Source: CALBTQ01 sp036725605 (GTDB taxonomy: Bacteria > Lernaellota > Lernaellaia > Lernaellales > Lernaellaceae). From it: a DNA stretch of 64,000 nucleotides. Position 1 is the stretch's first letter, and each line of letters starts with the position of its first letter. Positions 20,255 to 28,002 of the stretch are shown here, in pieces. The DNA is taken from NCBI GenBank assembly GCA_036725605.1, contig DAIMDW010000003.1, forward strand, positions 1 to 64,000, in the 5' to 3' direction. The notes beneath the pieces were generated by a model. That model ran no database searches. It saw only the letters and a program-made list of their open reading frames with translations, and had not been told where the DNA came from. Made by a program: the position numbers and the translations under genes.

Positions 20255-21010
20255 TCAGGCAGTCGCCTGGCGTTCCACAAGAATTCCGTTCGCTTCCTGT
20301 TTACGCAGGGAAATATTGAAGCCGCGCACCTTCAGCCAGATCGGATCGCCCGAAGGGGCGACGCGCTCCACTTCCACCAGGGTTTGGGGCAGCAGTCCCA
20401 TGTCGATCAGCCGTTGACGCAACGCGCCCAAGGCTTTGATGTGCAGGATTTTGCCCTTCTCGCCCGGCTCCAACTCGCTGAGCAGCGAACTTTCCTGTTC
20501 GTGTTCCAGGCGGGTCTGCGCATCATACCGAGCGCATTCTTCCTGACAGGCGGGCAGTTCCGGATTGACCTCCGAGCAGTTCTTGAACATTTCCTGCACC
20601 TGATTGCCCAAGGGACAGGTATCCATGAATTCGAAAAAGCGCACCAGGCGATCGATGGTCTGATCGGAAATATGGTGCTCGATCTGACAGGCGTCCCGCT
20701 CGGCAATTTTTTTATCAACGTGCAGAAAGTCGCGCAAAAACCGGCGCAGGATTTCGTGGTGGGCGATCACCTTGCGCGCCACCTGCTCGCCCTTGGGCGT
20801 GAGTTGGATGAATTCGCGCTGGTTGTAGACAATCAATCCCAGATCGCGCAGGCGATGCATGGCCGGGCTGACCGAAGCCATGCGCACGCCGCGTATTTTC
20901 GCGATATCCTTGACGCGCGCCACTTGCTTGTCGCGGATGAGCTCGTAGATCGTTTCGAGGTAATCTTCCAGCGATTCGGTGATCGGTCCGTCGTTGGTGT
21001 GATGGCCCAT
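20255..21010 (-). CDS. DtxR/MntR-type metal-dependent repressor fused to a FeoA domain
   Basis: A 251-residue regulator. Residues about 8-70 form a winged helix (SLEDYLETIYELI, VKDIAKIRGVRMASVSPAMHRL), followed by the metal-binding and dimerisation domain (about 75-145) with HHEILRRFL and CQIEHHISD. A cysteine-containing linker precedes a C-terminal FeoA/SH3-like domain (about 178-245; ALGALRQRLIDMGLLPQTLVEV). Known relatives repress iron or manganese uptake when metal is bound. Fusion of the repressor with FeoA means regulator and transporter accessory share one chain. As first gene of the feo operon, with a near-DtxR-box over its promoter, it is probably autoregulated. Confidence 0.93.
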   Translation of the reverse strand: MGHHTNDGPITESLEDYLETIYELIRDKQVARVKDIAKIRGVRMASVSPAMHRLRDLGLIVYNQREFIQLTPKGEQVARKVIAHHEILRRFLRDFLHVDKKIAERDACQIEHHISDQTIDRLVRFFEFMDTCPLGNQVQEMFKNCSEVNPELPACQEECARYDAQTRLEHEQESSLLSELEPGEKGKILHIKALGALRQRLIDMGLLPQTLVEVERVAPSGDPIWLKVRGFNISLRKQEANGILVERQATA

Positions 21011-21019
21011 GGATGCTCC

Positions 21020-21036
21020 TAGTTAGCCTTATCTAA
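21020..21036. promoter_or_regulatory. Putative DtxR-family operator upstream of dtxR-feoB
   Basis: TAGTTAGCCTTATCTAA, an imperfect palindrome (TTAG-N6-CTAA at 21023-21036, TAG/CTA outside), resembles the DtxR/IdeR iron box. It overlaps the last base of the -10 box and the expected transcription start, where a bound repressor would block initiation. Confidence 0.55.
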
Positions 21037-21063
21037 TTATCGTATGCTTCTCGAATTTGTCAA
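21036..21063 (-). promoter_or_regulatory. Promoter of the dtxR-feoB operon
   Basis: On the minus strand a perfect TTGACA (21058-21063) and GATAAT (21036-21041) are 16 bases apart, about 26 bases before the ATG. Confidence 0.7.
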
Positions 21064-21150
21064 GTAATATTTGGGGCGCAGCACACCAATTGCGACGATA
21101 TCTCATCACCAATCCGACAATAATCGGTTGTAATAATGGTTAGTTATGGA

Positions 21151-21693
21151 TTATTCCGACGGAAGGTCGATCCGGACAAAGGCTCCGGGGGCCTGATAGC
21201 GTTGCGCCATATCGACATACAACTGCTTGCCGTAACTCCAGATCATCCGGTGCTTTTCCTCGACATCGCCAATGACTTTCACCGGCACACCGACAGCGAC
21301 CTTGCCCGGCGGCACTTCCTGGGAGTTGCGCACCAAACCCATTTCACCGATGATTGTCCATTCGCCAACATGACTGTAATCACTGATTAAAGCGCGCATG
21401 CCGATCACCGCGTAGTCGTCGATGGTCGCATTGTGGATCATGGCGCCGTGCCCGACCGTGACGTGCTTGCCGATCGTCGTTTTGTCCGCGGGGCGGGCGT
21501 GAACGATCACTCCCTCTTCCAGAGCCGTCCCTTCGCCGACATGGATAGTCCCGTAATCACCCCGTAATATGGCTCCATGCCCGACATAGGCATCTTTGCC
21601 GATGTGCACATCGCCGATGACCATGGCCGACTCGGCGACAAAAGCGGTCGGATCCACCTGGGGCTCGCGTCCTTCAAAGCGAAACAGCGCCAC
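21151..21693 (-). CDS. Gamma-carbonic-anhydrase-like hexapeptide-repeat protein
   Basis: A 180-residue left-handed beta-helix protein of the gamma-carbonic anhydrase/YrdA/CaiE group. Hexapeptide turns run through residues 15-140 (AMVIGDVHIGKDAYVGHGAIL, quoted in part), with the zinc ligands expected in VIVHAR, VTVGHG and AMIHN. Trimeric cytoplasmic members either hydrate CO2 or have unknown substrates. The start is GTG at 21693, preceded by GAGGAGG. It is transcribed alone, divergently from the response regulator at 22014. Confidence 0.85.
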   Translation of the reverse strand: MALFRFEGREPQVDPTAFVAESAMVIGDVHIGKDAYVGHGAILRGDYGTIHVGEGTALEEGVIVHARPADKTTIGKHVTVGHGAMIHNATIDDYAVIGMRALISDYSHVGEWTIIGEMGLVRNSQEVPPGKVAVGVPVKVIGDVEEKHRMIWSYGKQLYVDMAQRYQAPGAFVRIDLPSE

Positions 21694-22013
21694 TTGCGTC
21701 CTCCTCTCCCAATCATTAAATTTATTCTAACTATAGGAATATCAAAAAATATTCCATAGGGCGATCTTTTAGTAAACGATTTTAAAAGAAAAAGGTGATC
21801 CTCGTGACCGCCTTGTGAAAAATATAACGTTTTCATTGACATATTATAGAGTCGATTAAATATTTGTCACCATTGACCGATGATACAGAAAGGTAATTTT
21901 TTTTTACTGCTGCTCTTTGTCCGATGCGACGATAACTTGATTGAATGTGAAGGAGCACAGCGCTTCAAATCGTAGGTACAATTGGAAATGATAAGACCAA
22001 AAGGGAGGCACAA
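21694..22013. other. Divergent intergenic region with candidate promoter for the CheY-like gene
   Basis: A 320-base A/T-rich region without coding potential. On the plus strand TTGACA (21836-21841) is followed after 17 bases by AATATT, a possible promoter giving a leader of about 140 bases. The leader includes a T9 run at about 21897-21906 but no clear hairpin. No convincing promoter was found for the minus-strand gene. Confidence 0.45.
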
Positions 22014-22397
22014 ATGGCAGCGGATCCCAACATGACTATCCTCTGTGTCGACGATTTTTCGACGATGCGCAGAATCATCAAGACTTTGCTCAAGCAGTTG
22101 GGTTTCAAGAACATTTTAGAAGCCGACGACGGCTCAACAGCCCTTCAAGTCTTGCAGTCGCAAAAAATCGACTTCGTCATTTCCGATTGGAATATGCCGA
22201 AAATGACCGGCCTTGATCTGCTTAAAACCATCCGCTCGGACGACGGCTGGAAAAACATGCCGTTTTTAATGGTCACCGCTGAAGCTGAAAAAGAGAGTAT
22301 TATCGCGGCAGTACAAGCCGGCGTGAGCAATTACGTCGTCAAACCGTTCAAGGCGGAAGTGCTGAAGGAGAAAATCGAGAAGATTTTCGGTGTATAA
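22014..22397 (+). CDS. CheY-type single-domain response regulator
   Basis: A 127-residue receiver without output domain. All phosphorylation residues are present: the acidic pair in LCVDDFS, the phospho-acceptor Asp in VISDWNMPKMTG, Thr in VTAEAE and Lys in VVKPFK. The sequence is close to flagellar/chemotaxis CheY (SDWNMPxMxGLDLL pattern), so a motor or motility target is likely, although no other chemotaxis gene is in the window. AAAGGGAGG provides a strong ribosome site. Confidence 0.92.
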   Translation: MAADPNMTILCVDDFSTMRRIIKTLLKQLGFKNILEADDGSTALQVLQSQKIDFVISDWNMPKMTGLDLLKTIRSDDGWKNMPFLMVTAEAEKESIIAAVQAGVSNYVVKPFKAEVLKEKIEKIFGV

Positions 22398-22427
22398 GAT
22401 AATACACCACGTCGAATGAATTATCTT
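22396..22427 (+). terminator. Weak A/T-rich hairpin after the CheY-like gene
   Basis: AAGATAAT (22396-22403) and ATTATCTT (22420-22427) form an 8-base stem overlapping the stop codon, followed by TTG. Low GC makes it a poor terminator. Confidence 0.3.
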
Positions 22428-22596
22428 TTGGGGTCATCTGATTCCGGTATAGAAAATCAGAAAAAATTCCGATGAATAAAATTAATCGAAGGTGAATAGA
22501 CCTGACGATTATCTCGATCGGATTGAGCGACGACTTCTATTTCTATATGCACTCGGATTGCAGGTGAGAATTCGACCCAAGGGAAGGAGGGTCAGG

Positions 22597-22968
22597 ATGT
22601 CGGTCAAGAAGCGTACTGTATTAGTTATTGAGGATGAGAAGACCATTTCGGACCTAATCTGCTGCATCCTCAACCGTTCAGGTTACCTTACAGCCACCGC
22701 GGCAACAGGGGCGGAAGCGGTATTGCTCCTGGAGAAAATGAACGATTCCATCGACTTGATCATCATCGACTACAATTTGCCCGACATAACCGGTGTTGAA
22801 ATGATCAATCGGGTGGAACACATCGTACCTGGAGGCCGAATTATCGTCACCAGCGGTTATTTGCCGGAAATGTTGGACGGGATGGATTCGAACCACGTGC
22901 ACGGTTTTTTACAGAAGCCGTTCAACATCGCACAAGTGAAACGGCAAGTTGCCAACGCGTTGAATTAG
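22597..22968 (+). CDS. Single-domain response regulator
   Basis: A 123-residue receiver. The ATG at 22597 is chosen over the longer frame from 22492 because AAGGAGG lies 6 bases before it and homology starts at VLVIEDEKTISDL. The phospho-acceptor Asp is in IIIDYNLPDITG, Ser replaces Thr in VTSGY, and Lys is in LQKPFN. The receiver is unlike the neighbouring CheY and more like the receivers of hybrid kinases. Its 3' end overlaps the convergent phosphoesterase gene by 4 bases. The partner kinase is unknown. Confidence 0.88.
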   Translation: MSVKKRTVLVIEDEKTISDLICCILNRSGYLTATAATGAEAVLLLEKMNDSIDLIIIDYNLPDITGVEMINRVEHIVPGGRIIVTSGYLPEMLDGMDSNHVHGFLQKPFNIAQVKRQVANALN

Positions 22969-24503
22969 GCCTCCTTTGCGCGGCGAAGATGGTGAATAAG
23001 CAGCAGCAATAACAATCCGGCGATCAAAGCCCCGACGCCGATCGTCCATTGTACCCATATATTCCGTTTCTCCCCCACAACCGTAGCGGCTTGCACAACC
23101 GCCTCCGCCAATCGCGTTTCCACTTCTTCCATGCCGACCAGCACCGTATTGCCCAGAGCGACGATCGGAGTCGGACCGTCGCGATCGGTCAGCGCGGCCA
23201 ACATGGCCTGGTTCTGCGCATCGTCCACCGAACGATACGTGGCCAGGATGGTGCATTTCAGCTCCGCCGCCATCGCCGGCAACAATTCCTCAAGCTCGTT
23301 GCATTCGTCGCAATGGGGAGCGAAAAAGACGGTCAGCGCCGCCGTTTGGGGGCCGTGGGCATAGCTGCGGATGAACGTCGCGGCCTTCGCCTCGTCCAGA
23401 TGAGTGGCCGATTCGGTCAGCGGAACCTCGTAAAAGCTTTCCCCGAACGAGTTGATCGCCCGCACACCGGCCCCGTAATCATCGGCCTCGATCAACAGGA
23501 AATGATGGATCGCGTTGTAGTAGCGAAAGGTTCCTTCCTGCGGCTTTTCGGTGTTGAGCGCCGCTCCGCCGCCGCCGTTGGTGAAATAGTGCACGCCGTT
23601 ATGCACCTTATGCGAAAAGAAATGCGCGCCGGAAAAAACGGCATTCACCTGAAACGCTTCGAAGATCGGCTGGAAGGTCCGGCGAATCGCGGCGGGTGTT
23701 TTGCCGGTGACCTCATACACCGGTTCGTGCATCACCACGAATAGATAGCGGCTGCCGTTCGCCCGCGCCTGCGCCAAATCGCGGCGCAGCCATTGCGCCT
23801 GCGCGCCTTCCGGTGCGGTCTGCGCTGCCGGCTGCGATGACGACTCCCACACATCGAGCACGGCCACGTGCGCATTACCGCGATCGAAACTGTACCATCC
23901 GTCCCCTTGCAACAACGGAAACAGGCGACGCATCAGGGCGTCGGGCTGATCGCTCTGGCCGATGGCCGGATACAGCGGCGCGGTGGCCAGCACGCTTTGC
24001 TCCAGATGAAAGAAATTGGCCCACAGGGAAAGATCGTCGCCCTTTTCGATGAAATCGCCCGTGTGCACAATCGCGTCGGGCACAACCGATTCGCGCAACG
24101 ATTGCACCACCTCGCGATGGGCCAGATCGAAGCTGTCGTCGCCGCTGCGCGTATCGCCGTAAATCACCAGGGTCGTCCGGCGACTCGAAGCGGTGACGAA
24201 ACTTGGCCACGGCTCCGGGGTGAGCGTTTGCCCGTTCACCGTGATCGCGTATTCGTATTGCACATCGGGCTGCAGTCCATCGAACGAAACGCACGCGGGC
24301 TGCCGCTCGGCGACCAGCGACGCCTCGCGTGTTTCGTTTCCTTCATAGCGTAACTGCACGGTGTAGCGATCCTGTGCTTCCAGGTAAGCGCACACGAGCA
24401 TGACATCGGGGGCCATCGCCTGCAGGTAGGGGCCGAATTGCAAAGCGGCGCGGGCCGTGCCGGCAAAAAGGACGAGAAATAAAATCGGCAGCAGGCGTTT
24501 CAT
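22965..24503 (-). CDS. Degenerate metallophosphoesterase fused to thioredoxin-like domain and C-terminal membrane helix
   Basis: A 512-residue envelope protein. Order: signal peptide (1-19), purple-acid-phosphatase-like Ig domain (about 20-105), calcineurin-like phosphoesterase domain (about 110-360), thioredoxin-like segment with CDEC (about 395-470), and a transmembrane helix near the end with a basic tail inside. In the phosphoesterase, YGDTRSG and HTGDFIEKG are kept, but the GNHE motif reads GQSD (182-185) and the GHxH motif reads GAHFFSH, so several metal ligands are missing. It is last in a four-gene operon, its ATG overlapping the tlpA-like stop (TAATG). It may bind rather than hydrolyse phosphoesters; this is inference. 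Confidence 0.82.
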   Translation of the reverse strand: MKRLLPILFLVLFAGTARAALQFGPYLQAMAPDVMLVCAYLEAQDRYTVQLRYEGNETREASLVAERQPACVSFDGLQPDVQYEYAITVNGQTLTPEPWPSFVTASSRRTTLVIYGDTRSGDDSFDLAHREVVQSLRESVVPDAIVHTGDFIEKGDDLSLWANFFHLEQSVLATAPLYPAIGQSDQPDALMRRLFPLLQGDGWYSFDRGNAHVAVLDVWESSSQPAAQTAPEGAQAQWLRRDLAQARANGSRYLFVVMHEPVYEVTGKTPAAIRRTFQPIFEAFQVNAVFSGAHFFSHKVHNGVHYFTNGGGGAALNTEKPQEGTFRYYNAIHHFLLIEADDYGAGVRAINSFGESFYEVPLTESATHLDEAKAATFIRSYAHGPQTAALTVFFAPHCDECNELEELLPAMAAELKCTILATYRSVDDAQNQAMLAALTDRDGPTPIVALGNTVLVGMEEVETRLAEAVVQAATVVGEKRNIWVQWTIGVGALIAGLLLLLLIHHLRRAKEA

Positions 24504-25018
24504 TAACCTTCCGTAAGTCGCGTCAGCAATTCGGTCAATGCCGTCTTCTCGACTTCGCCAAAAACCAGGAAGGAAGAATGAATGCGACCGTCGACGCCGA
24601 TGACGAAGGTGGCCGGCAACGCCTGCACACCGTACGCCTGCATGATGCCCTGCCCTTCATCGAGCAGGAACGGATACGGCGTGGCCATCCCCGCGGCCAT
24701 GGACCGCACACGATCGGCGTTTTCCGGATCGACCACCACGCACAAAACGGTGACGCGGCCGGCGAAGCGTTGCTGCACTTCGCTCAACAGCGGCATTTCG
24801 TCGCGGCAAGGCGCGCACCAGGTGGCAAAGAACGTGAGCACCACCGGTTTTTTGAGTTCGGCGTTGAGATAGACCGTGCGGCCGGTCAGATCGTTGGCGC
24901 GAAAATCGGGAGCCACGCGCCCGGCGCTCAACGGCGCGGACGGCCGTTGGCAAGCCGCCAGCCAAAGGCAAAACACCAGCGCGGGCCACAGCCGCTTACT
25001 CGTTTTTGCCCGGCCCAT
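24503..25018 (-). CDS. TlpA/ResA-type thioredoxin-like lipoprotein
   Basis: A 171-residue periplasm-facing thiol oxidoreductase. A signal peptide ends in the lipobox LAAC (about residue 23). The AhpC/TSA-Redoxin-type thioredoxin fold has APDF, the active site FATWCAPCRDEMP, and the cis-proline in LPATFVI. Members reduce disulfides for cytochrome c assembly or other envelope partners. Here the flanking operon genes also encode CxxC motifs (CLFC upstream, CDEC downstream), which are possible clients. It starts 3 bases after the TPR gene. Confidence 0.92.
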   Translation of the reverse strand: MGRAKTSKRLWPALVFCLWLAACQRPSAPLSAGRVAPDFRANDLTGRTVYLNAELKKPVVLTFFATWCAPCRDEMPLLSEVQQRFAGRVTVLCVVVDPENADRVRSMAAGMATPYPFLLDEGQGIMQAYGVQALPATFVIGVDGRIHSSFLVFGEVEKTALTELLTRLTEG

Positions 25019-25021
25019 CGA

Positions 25022-26827
25022 TCACAACCCGAACACGTACAATTGATGAAAATGATACAGCAGCAAAAACAGCATCGCCGGGGGGACGGTCAGCGCATGC
25101 GCGATAACCAGGGCGATGCGGCCGCGTCGCTTCGTCCCGGCGAGGGTGCGGTTCCACAACACGGCCACGGATGTGCCCGCCGCCATGACCGCCACCAGCG
25201 GCAAGAGGATGTTCGTGCGTTCGTAGGTCCAGAAGAAAAACAGACCGCCCACACAGGCGAACATGGCCAGAATGATGAAAGCGATCAGCCAGTCGCGTTT
25301 GGACGGAACCGCGCGCCGGACGATCGTCAGCAACAACCAGGCGCCCATGATGATCCAGGAAGCGTAGCGCATGTATTCGCGGCCGATGTTGCGGGTGGAT
25401 TTACGCAGCTTGTCTTTGACCGACAGATGAAAGTTCGGCGGCACGACGGCAAGAGCTTTTTCATAAGCGACGACCGCCCGCCGATATTGTTTGTCGCGGT
25501 AGTGAATATCCCCCAGCGCGATCGCGGCCATGGCCGCGTTTTCGCTTTGCGGGAAACGGTCGATCAGCGTTTGGTAATGCGCCTGCGCCCGCGCGGTGTC
25601 GCTCTGCTCCAGGATGTGCCCGAGCCAATAGAGCGCCTCTTCGGCCACCGACGTTTGCGGAAACGCTTCGACCAGTTTTTCCACTTCGGTCACCGTCGGC
25701 TGTACGTTGTCGCGCACCAGCGCCGACTTGGCCTGCTCGAAGCGACGAAGCGGGAAGTAATCGTTGTCCGCGTGCGCCGCCAGGTAAGCGAGCCGGTACT
25801 TGATGAGAATCACCCGGCGGCTGTCGGGATAGCGCGCCATGAAATCGTTGTAGGCCGCGATGGCCTGCGGGTAGTTGAACAGTTTTTCATCCAGAATGCG
25901 GGCGATGGAATAGTAGGCGTCCTCCACCGCATGCCGCTCCTCGTTCTCGCGGATGAAGGCGCGATACCATTCGAGGCTCTCCATATAACGGCCGGCCTCG
26001 AGCAGGCGATTGCAGAACAGGCAGCTTTTTTTCGTTTCCGGCGGCGCGGCGATAATCACGTCCCGCGTACGCTCCAGGCCCGTGCCGCGCACCAAGGCCA
26101 CCTCGAACGCGTCGATCTCCAACCACGCGGCTTGCCGCTCGCTCAACGCCTGCGCGCGATCGCGATAACGATAAATGCGGTCGGAAACATACAGCACGTA
26201 TTCATCCCGTTGCGCATCGTACTCCGGAATGACGGGGCAAACCGCCAGCAGAGGCGCCTCGGCCGAAGGCGGCCGCTCGGCGAGCGCTTGCGTCAACGAA
26301 GCCGCATCGGCCGCGAGAACGATTTCGTATCGCCCGTAGTTGAATCTGGCAACCGCTTCGCCCGCGAGATCCTTTAGCAACACCGAAGAAGCTTTGTCGC
26401 TCATCGGACATTGCCGGGGCGTAAGATTGACAATGATATCCGGCAGCGCGGTGGCGAACAGCCCCTGGTCGTTGCAGGCCGGCGACTCGCCCGACAAAAC
26501 GATCAGATCGAAGACTCCGTCCTTGCCGGGCGCGGTGCGGAAATACTTCATCCGGTCGTGCTTGTGCAGGCGATATCCGTAACGGGTAGCCGGCTTCAAG
26601 CCGGTAAGCGTCAATTGATGACGAGCGCTTTTTTCCTTTTCCTCAACCCGGCGGTCCAGCAGATCGCCTTCGCCGTACTCGACCACAAACGCCTGGGGGG
26701 TGTCGCTGTTCCAGGACAACGTCGCGGAGAAAGGACCGATTGTCTCGAAGCGCAAGGCATCGTACGTCGGCAGGGAAGCGCAGGCCGCCGCTGCCAACAC
26801 AACAAAAAGGATCGCCCTGGTTTTCAT
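25022..26827 (-). CDS. FN3/Ig-like and TPR-containing membrane lipoprotein
   Basis: A 601-residue protein of unknown function. It begins with a signal sequence ending AAAAC (lipobox-like), then a fibronectin/PAP-N-like beta domain (about 22-100; SATLSWNSDTPQAFVVEYG) and a region whose spacing (FDLIVLSGE, LPDIIVNLTPRQ) recalls an eroded metallophosphoesterase. A CxxC (SCLFCNRLL) precedes TPR/YfiO-like repeats (about 300-480) with LYWLGHILEQ and AAIALGDIHY units. Four hydrophobic helices close the chain. The lipid anchor plus C-terminal membrane segments place the repeats in the periplasm. It shares the operon with a TlpA-like protein and a pseudo-phosphoesterase. Confidence 0.75.
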   Translation of the reverse strand: MKTRAILFVVLAAAACASLPTYDALRFETIGPFSATLSWNSDTPQAFVVEYGEGDLLDRRVEEKEKSARHQLTLTGLKPATRYGYRLHKHDRMKYFRTAPGKDGVFDLIVLSGESPACNDQGLFATALPDIIVNLTPRQCPMSDKASSVLLKDLAGEAVARFNYGRYEIVLAADAASLTQALAERPPSAEAPLLAVCPVIPEYDAQRDEYVLYVSDRIYRYRDRAQALSERQAAWLEIDAFEVALVRGTGLERTRDVIIAAPPETKKSCLFCNRLLEAGRYMESLEWYRAFIRENEERHAVEDAYYSIARILDEKLFNYPQAIAAYNDFMARYPDSRRVILIKYRLAYLAAHADNDYFPLRRFEQAKSALVRDNVQPTVTEVEKLVEAFPQTSVAEEALYWLGHILEQSDTARAQAHYQTLIDRFPQSENAAMAAIALGDIHYRDKQYRRAVVAYEKALAVVPPNFHLSVKDKLRKSTRNIGREYMRYASWIIMGAWLLLTIVRRAVPSKRDWLIAFIILAMFACVGGLFFFWTYERTNILLPLVAVMAAGTSVAVLWNRTLAGTKRRGRIALVIAHALTVPPAMLFLLLYHFHQLYVFGL

Positions 26828-26836
26828 TTCCTCGAC

Positions 26837-27706
26837 TTACTTGCTCGCCAGACCGATGCGGTCCGGAGGAATGTCGGCCAGTTCGACGGCGAAAACGCGC
26901 GCCAGAATCTGCTTGACCGCATCGAGATCCATCTCCTCGGCGGGCAAGGCAAATTGTTGACTGACGGTCTGTTGGCCGGCCTCGTCACGCTGCGTGGTTT
27001 CCTTCTGCACGAAGCGATAGTACGCCAATGCCTCCGCCATCTTCTCGGCGGTTTTGTCGGCATCCTGACCGCGCGCCTGGCTCAAGCCGTCCAACTCGTA
27101 GAGCACCGAGAGCAAATAGACTTTGGTCAACAAGGACCGGAGCGCATCGAACGATTCGGCTTTGCCGGCTTTGATTTCACCCAACAGCTCGACGAACCGC
27201 GTTTTATATTCCTCGTTCAACCCAACCCACTGACTGCGCCGCAGGACGGTCGCCTGGATGACGGGCCTGGCCTTTTCCAGTTTCGCCCAAGACGCCTCAT
27301 CGCCCGTTTTCGTCTGCAACGTCCGGAGGGCCTCGGTGAAATGCAGGTAGTGCGCATAATGGATCAACTTCTCGATCGTCTGAGCGTTGCCGTAGATGTT
27401 TTGCCCCGCTTTTCCCTCGGTCAACGCGCGTTGAATTTCGCCCGCCAACTCCGGACCGAGAAGCTGATCGGCCTGGACGACATAATCGGCCAGGTGTTGT
27501 GAATACAACGCCTCCATCGCCGAAAAATCGATCGGACTGGCCTTCCGCAGCTTCATCAATTCAATATAGGCGTCCGTCTGGACAGGCGCCGGCGCGGCCG
27601 GTTGCGCCTCCGGCGTCGGACTTGCCGGGGCAACCGGTTGGACTTTTTCGCAAGCAAGGGAAAAAACGAGAAGAAAAAACAGGCAGCAAAGACAAATTTT
27701 CCTCAT
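26837..27706 (-). CDS. Lipoprotein of unknown function
   Basis: A 289-residue protein with signal peptide and lipobox FSLAC, then a proline/alanine-rich linker (about 25-45) and a largely alpha-helical, charged body with no cysteines and no motif I recognise. GGAAAGGA precedes its ATG. It is the first gene of the four-gene envelope operon and ends 9 bases before the TPR lipoprotein, so it may form a complex with it. Confidence 0.75.
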   Translation of the reverse strand: MRKICLCCLFFLLVFSLACEKVQPVAPASPTPEAQPAAPAPVQTDAYIELMKLRKASPIDFSAMEALYSQHLADYVVQADQLLGPELAGEIQRALTEGKAGQNIYGNAQTIEKLIHYAHYLHFTEALRTLQTKTGDEASWAKLEKARPVIQATVLRRSQWVGLNEEYKTRFVELLGEIKAGKAESFDALRSLLTKVYLLSVLYELDGLSQARGQDADKTAEKMAEALAYYRFVQKETTQRDEAGQQTVSQQFALPAEEMDLDAVKQILARVFAVELADIPPDRIGLASK

Positions 27707-27916
27707 AACGCGATCCTTTCCACGGGAATTCTACCGGTGTCACACCTTATAGTTCTTGGTCACACATTTCAATGGACAATGTCCGGGCGAACGGCCGAAA
27801 ATTGGGCAATCCAATAGATCATTATATTAAAATAATATTTTAGAAAAACCAAAAGTGGGGCTTCTATTTCTTGGAGAAATGTTGTTTATTATGTTCACAA
27901 CCTCACCAACTGACGT
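27707..27916. other. Divergent intergenic region
   Basis: About 210 non-coding bases between the envelope operon and the REC-DUF4388-TPR promoter. On the minus strand TTGAAA and TATAAG occur near 27755-27780 with only a 15-base spacer, a weak candidate promoter for the envelope operon. The rest is A/T-rich without clear structure. Confidence 0.4.
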
Positions 27917-27922
27917 TATAAT
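27894..27922 (+). promoter_or_regulatory. Promoter of the REC-DUF4388-TPR gene
   Basis: TTCACA (27894-27899) and a perfect TATAAT (27917-27922) are 17 bases apart, about 80 bases upstream of the ATG. Confidence 0.65.
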
Positions 27923-28002
27923 TAGGTAAAAGATAAAAAGTCGAGTTATTGCGTGCGGCCGACAAAAAGGAAAAAATTGGGGAGCGGGAGGATTTTGCTG
28001 CA

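Noticed and set aside
24578..26377. 600-codon plus-strand frame opposite tlpA and the TPR gene
   Set aside because: Crosses two well-supported genes on the other strand and shows only antisense composition.
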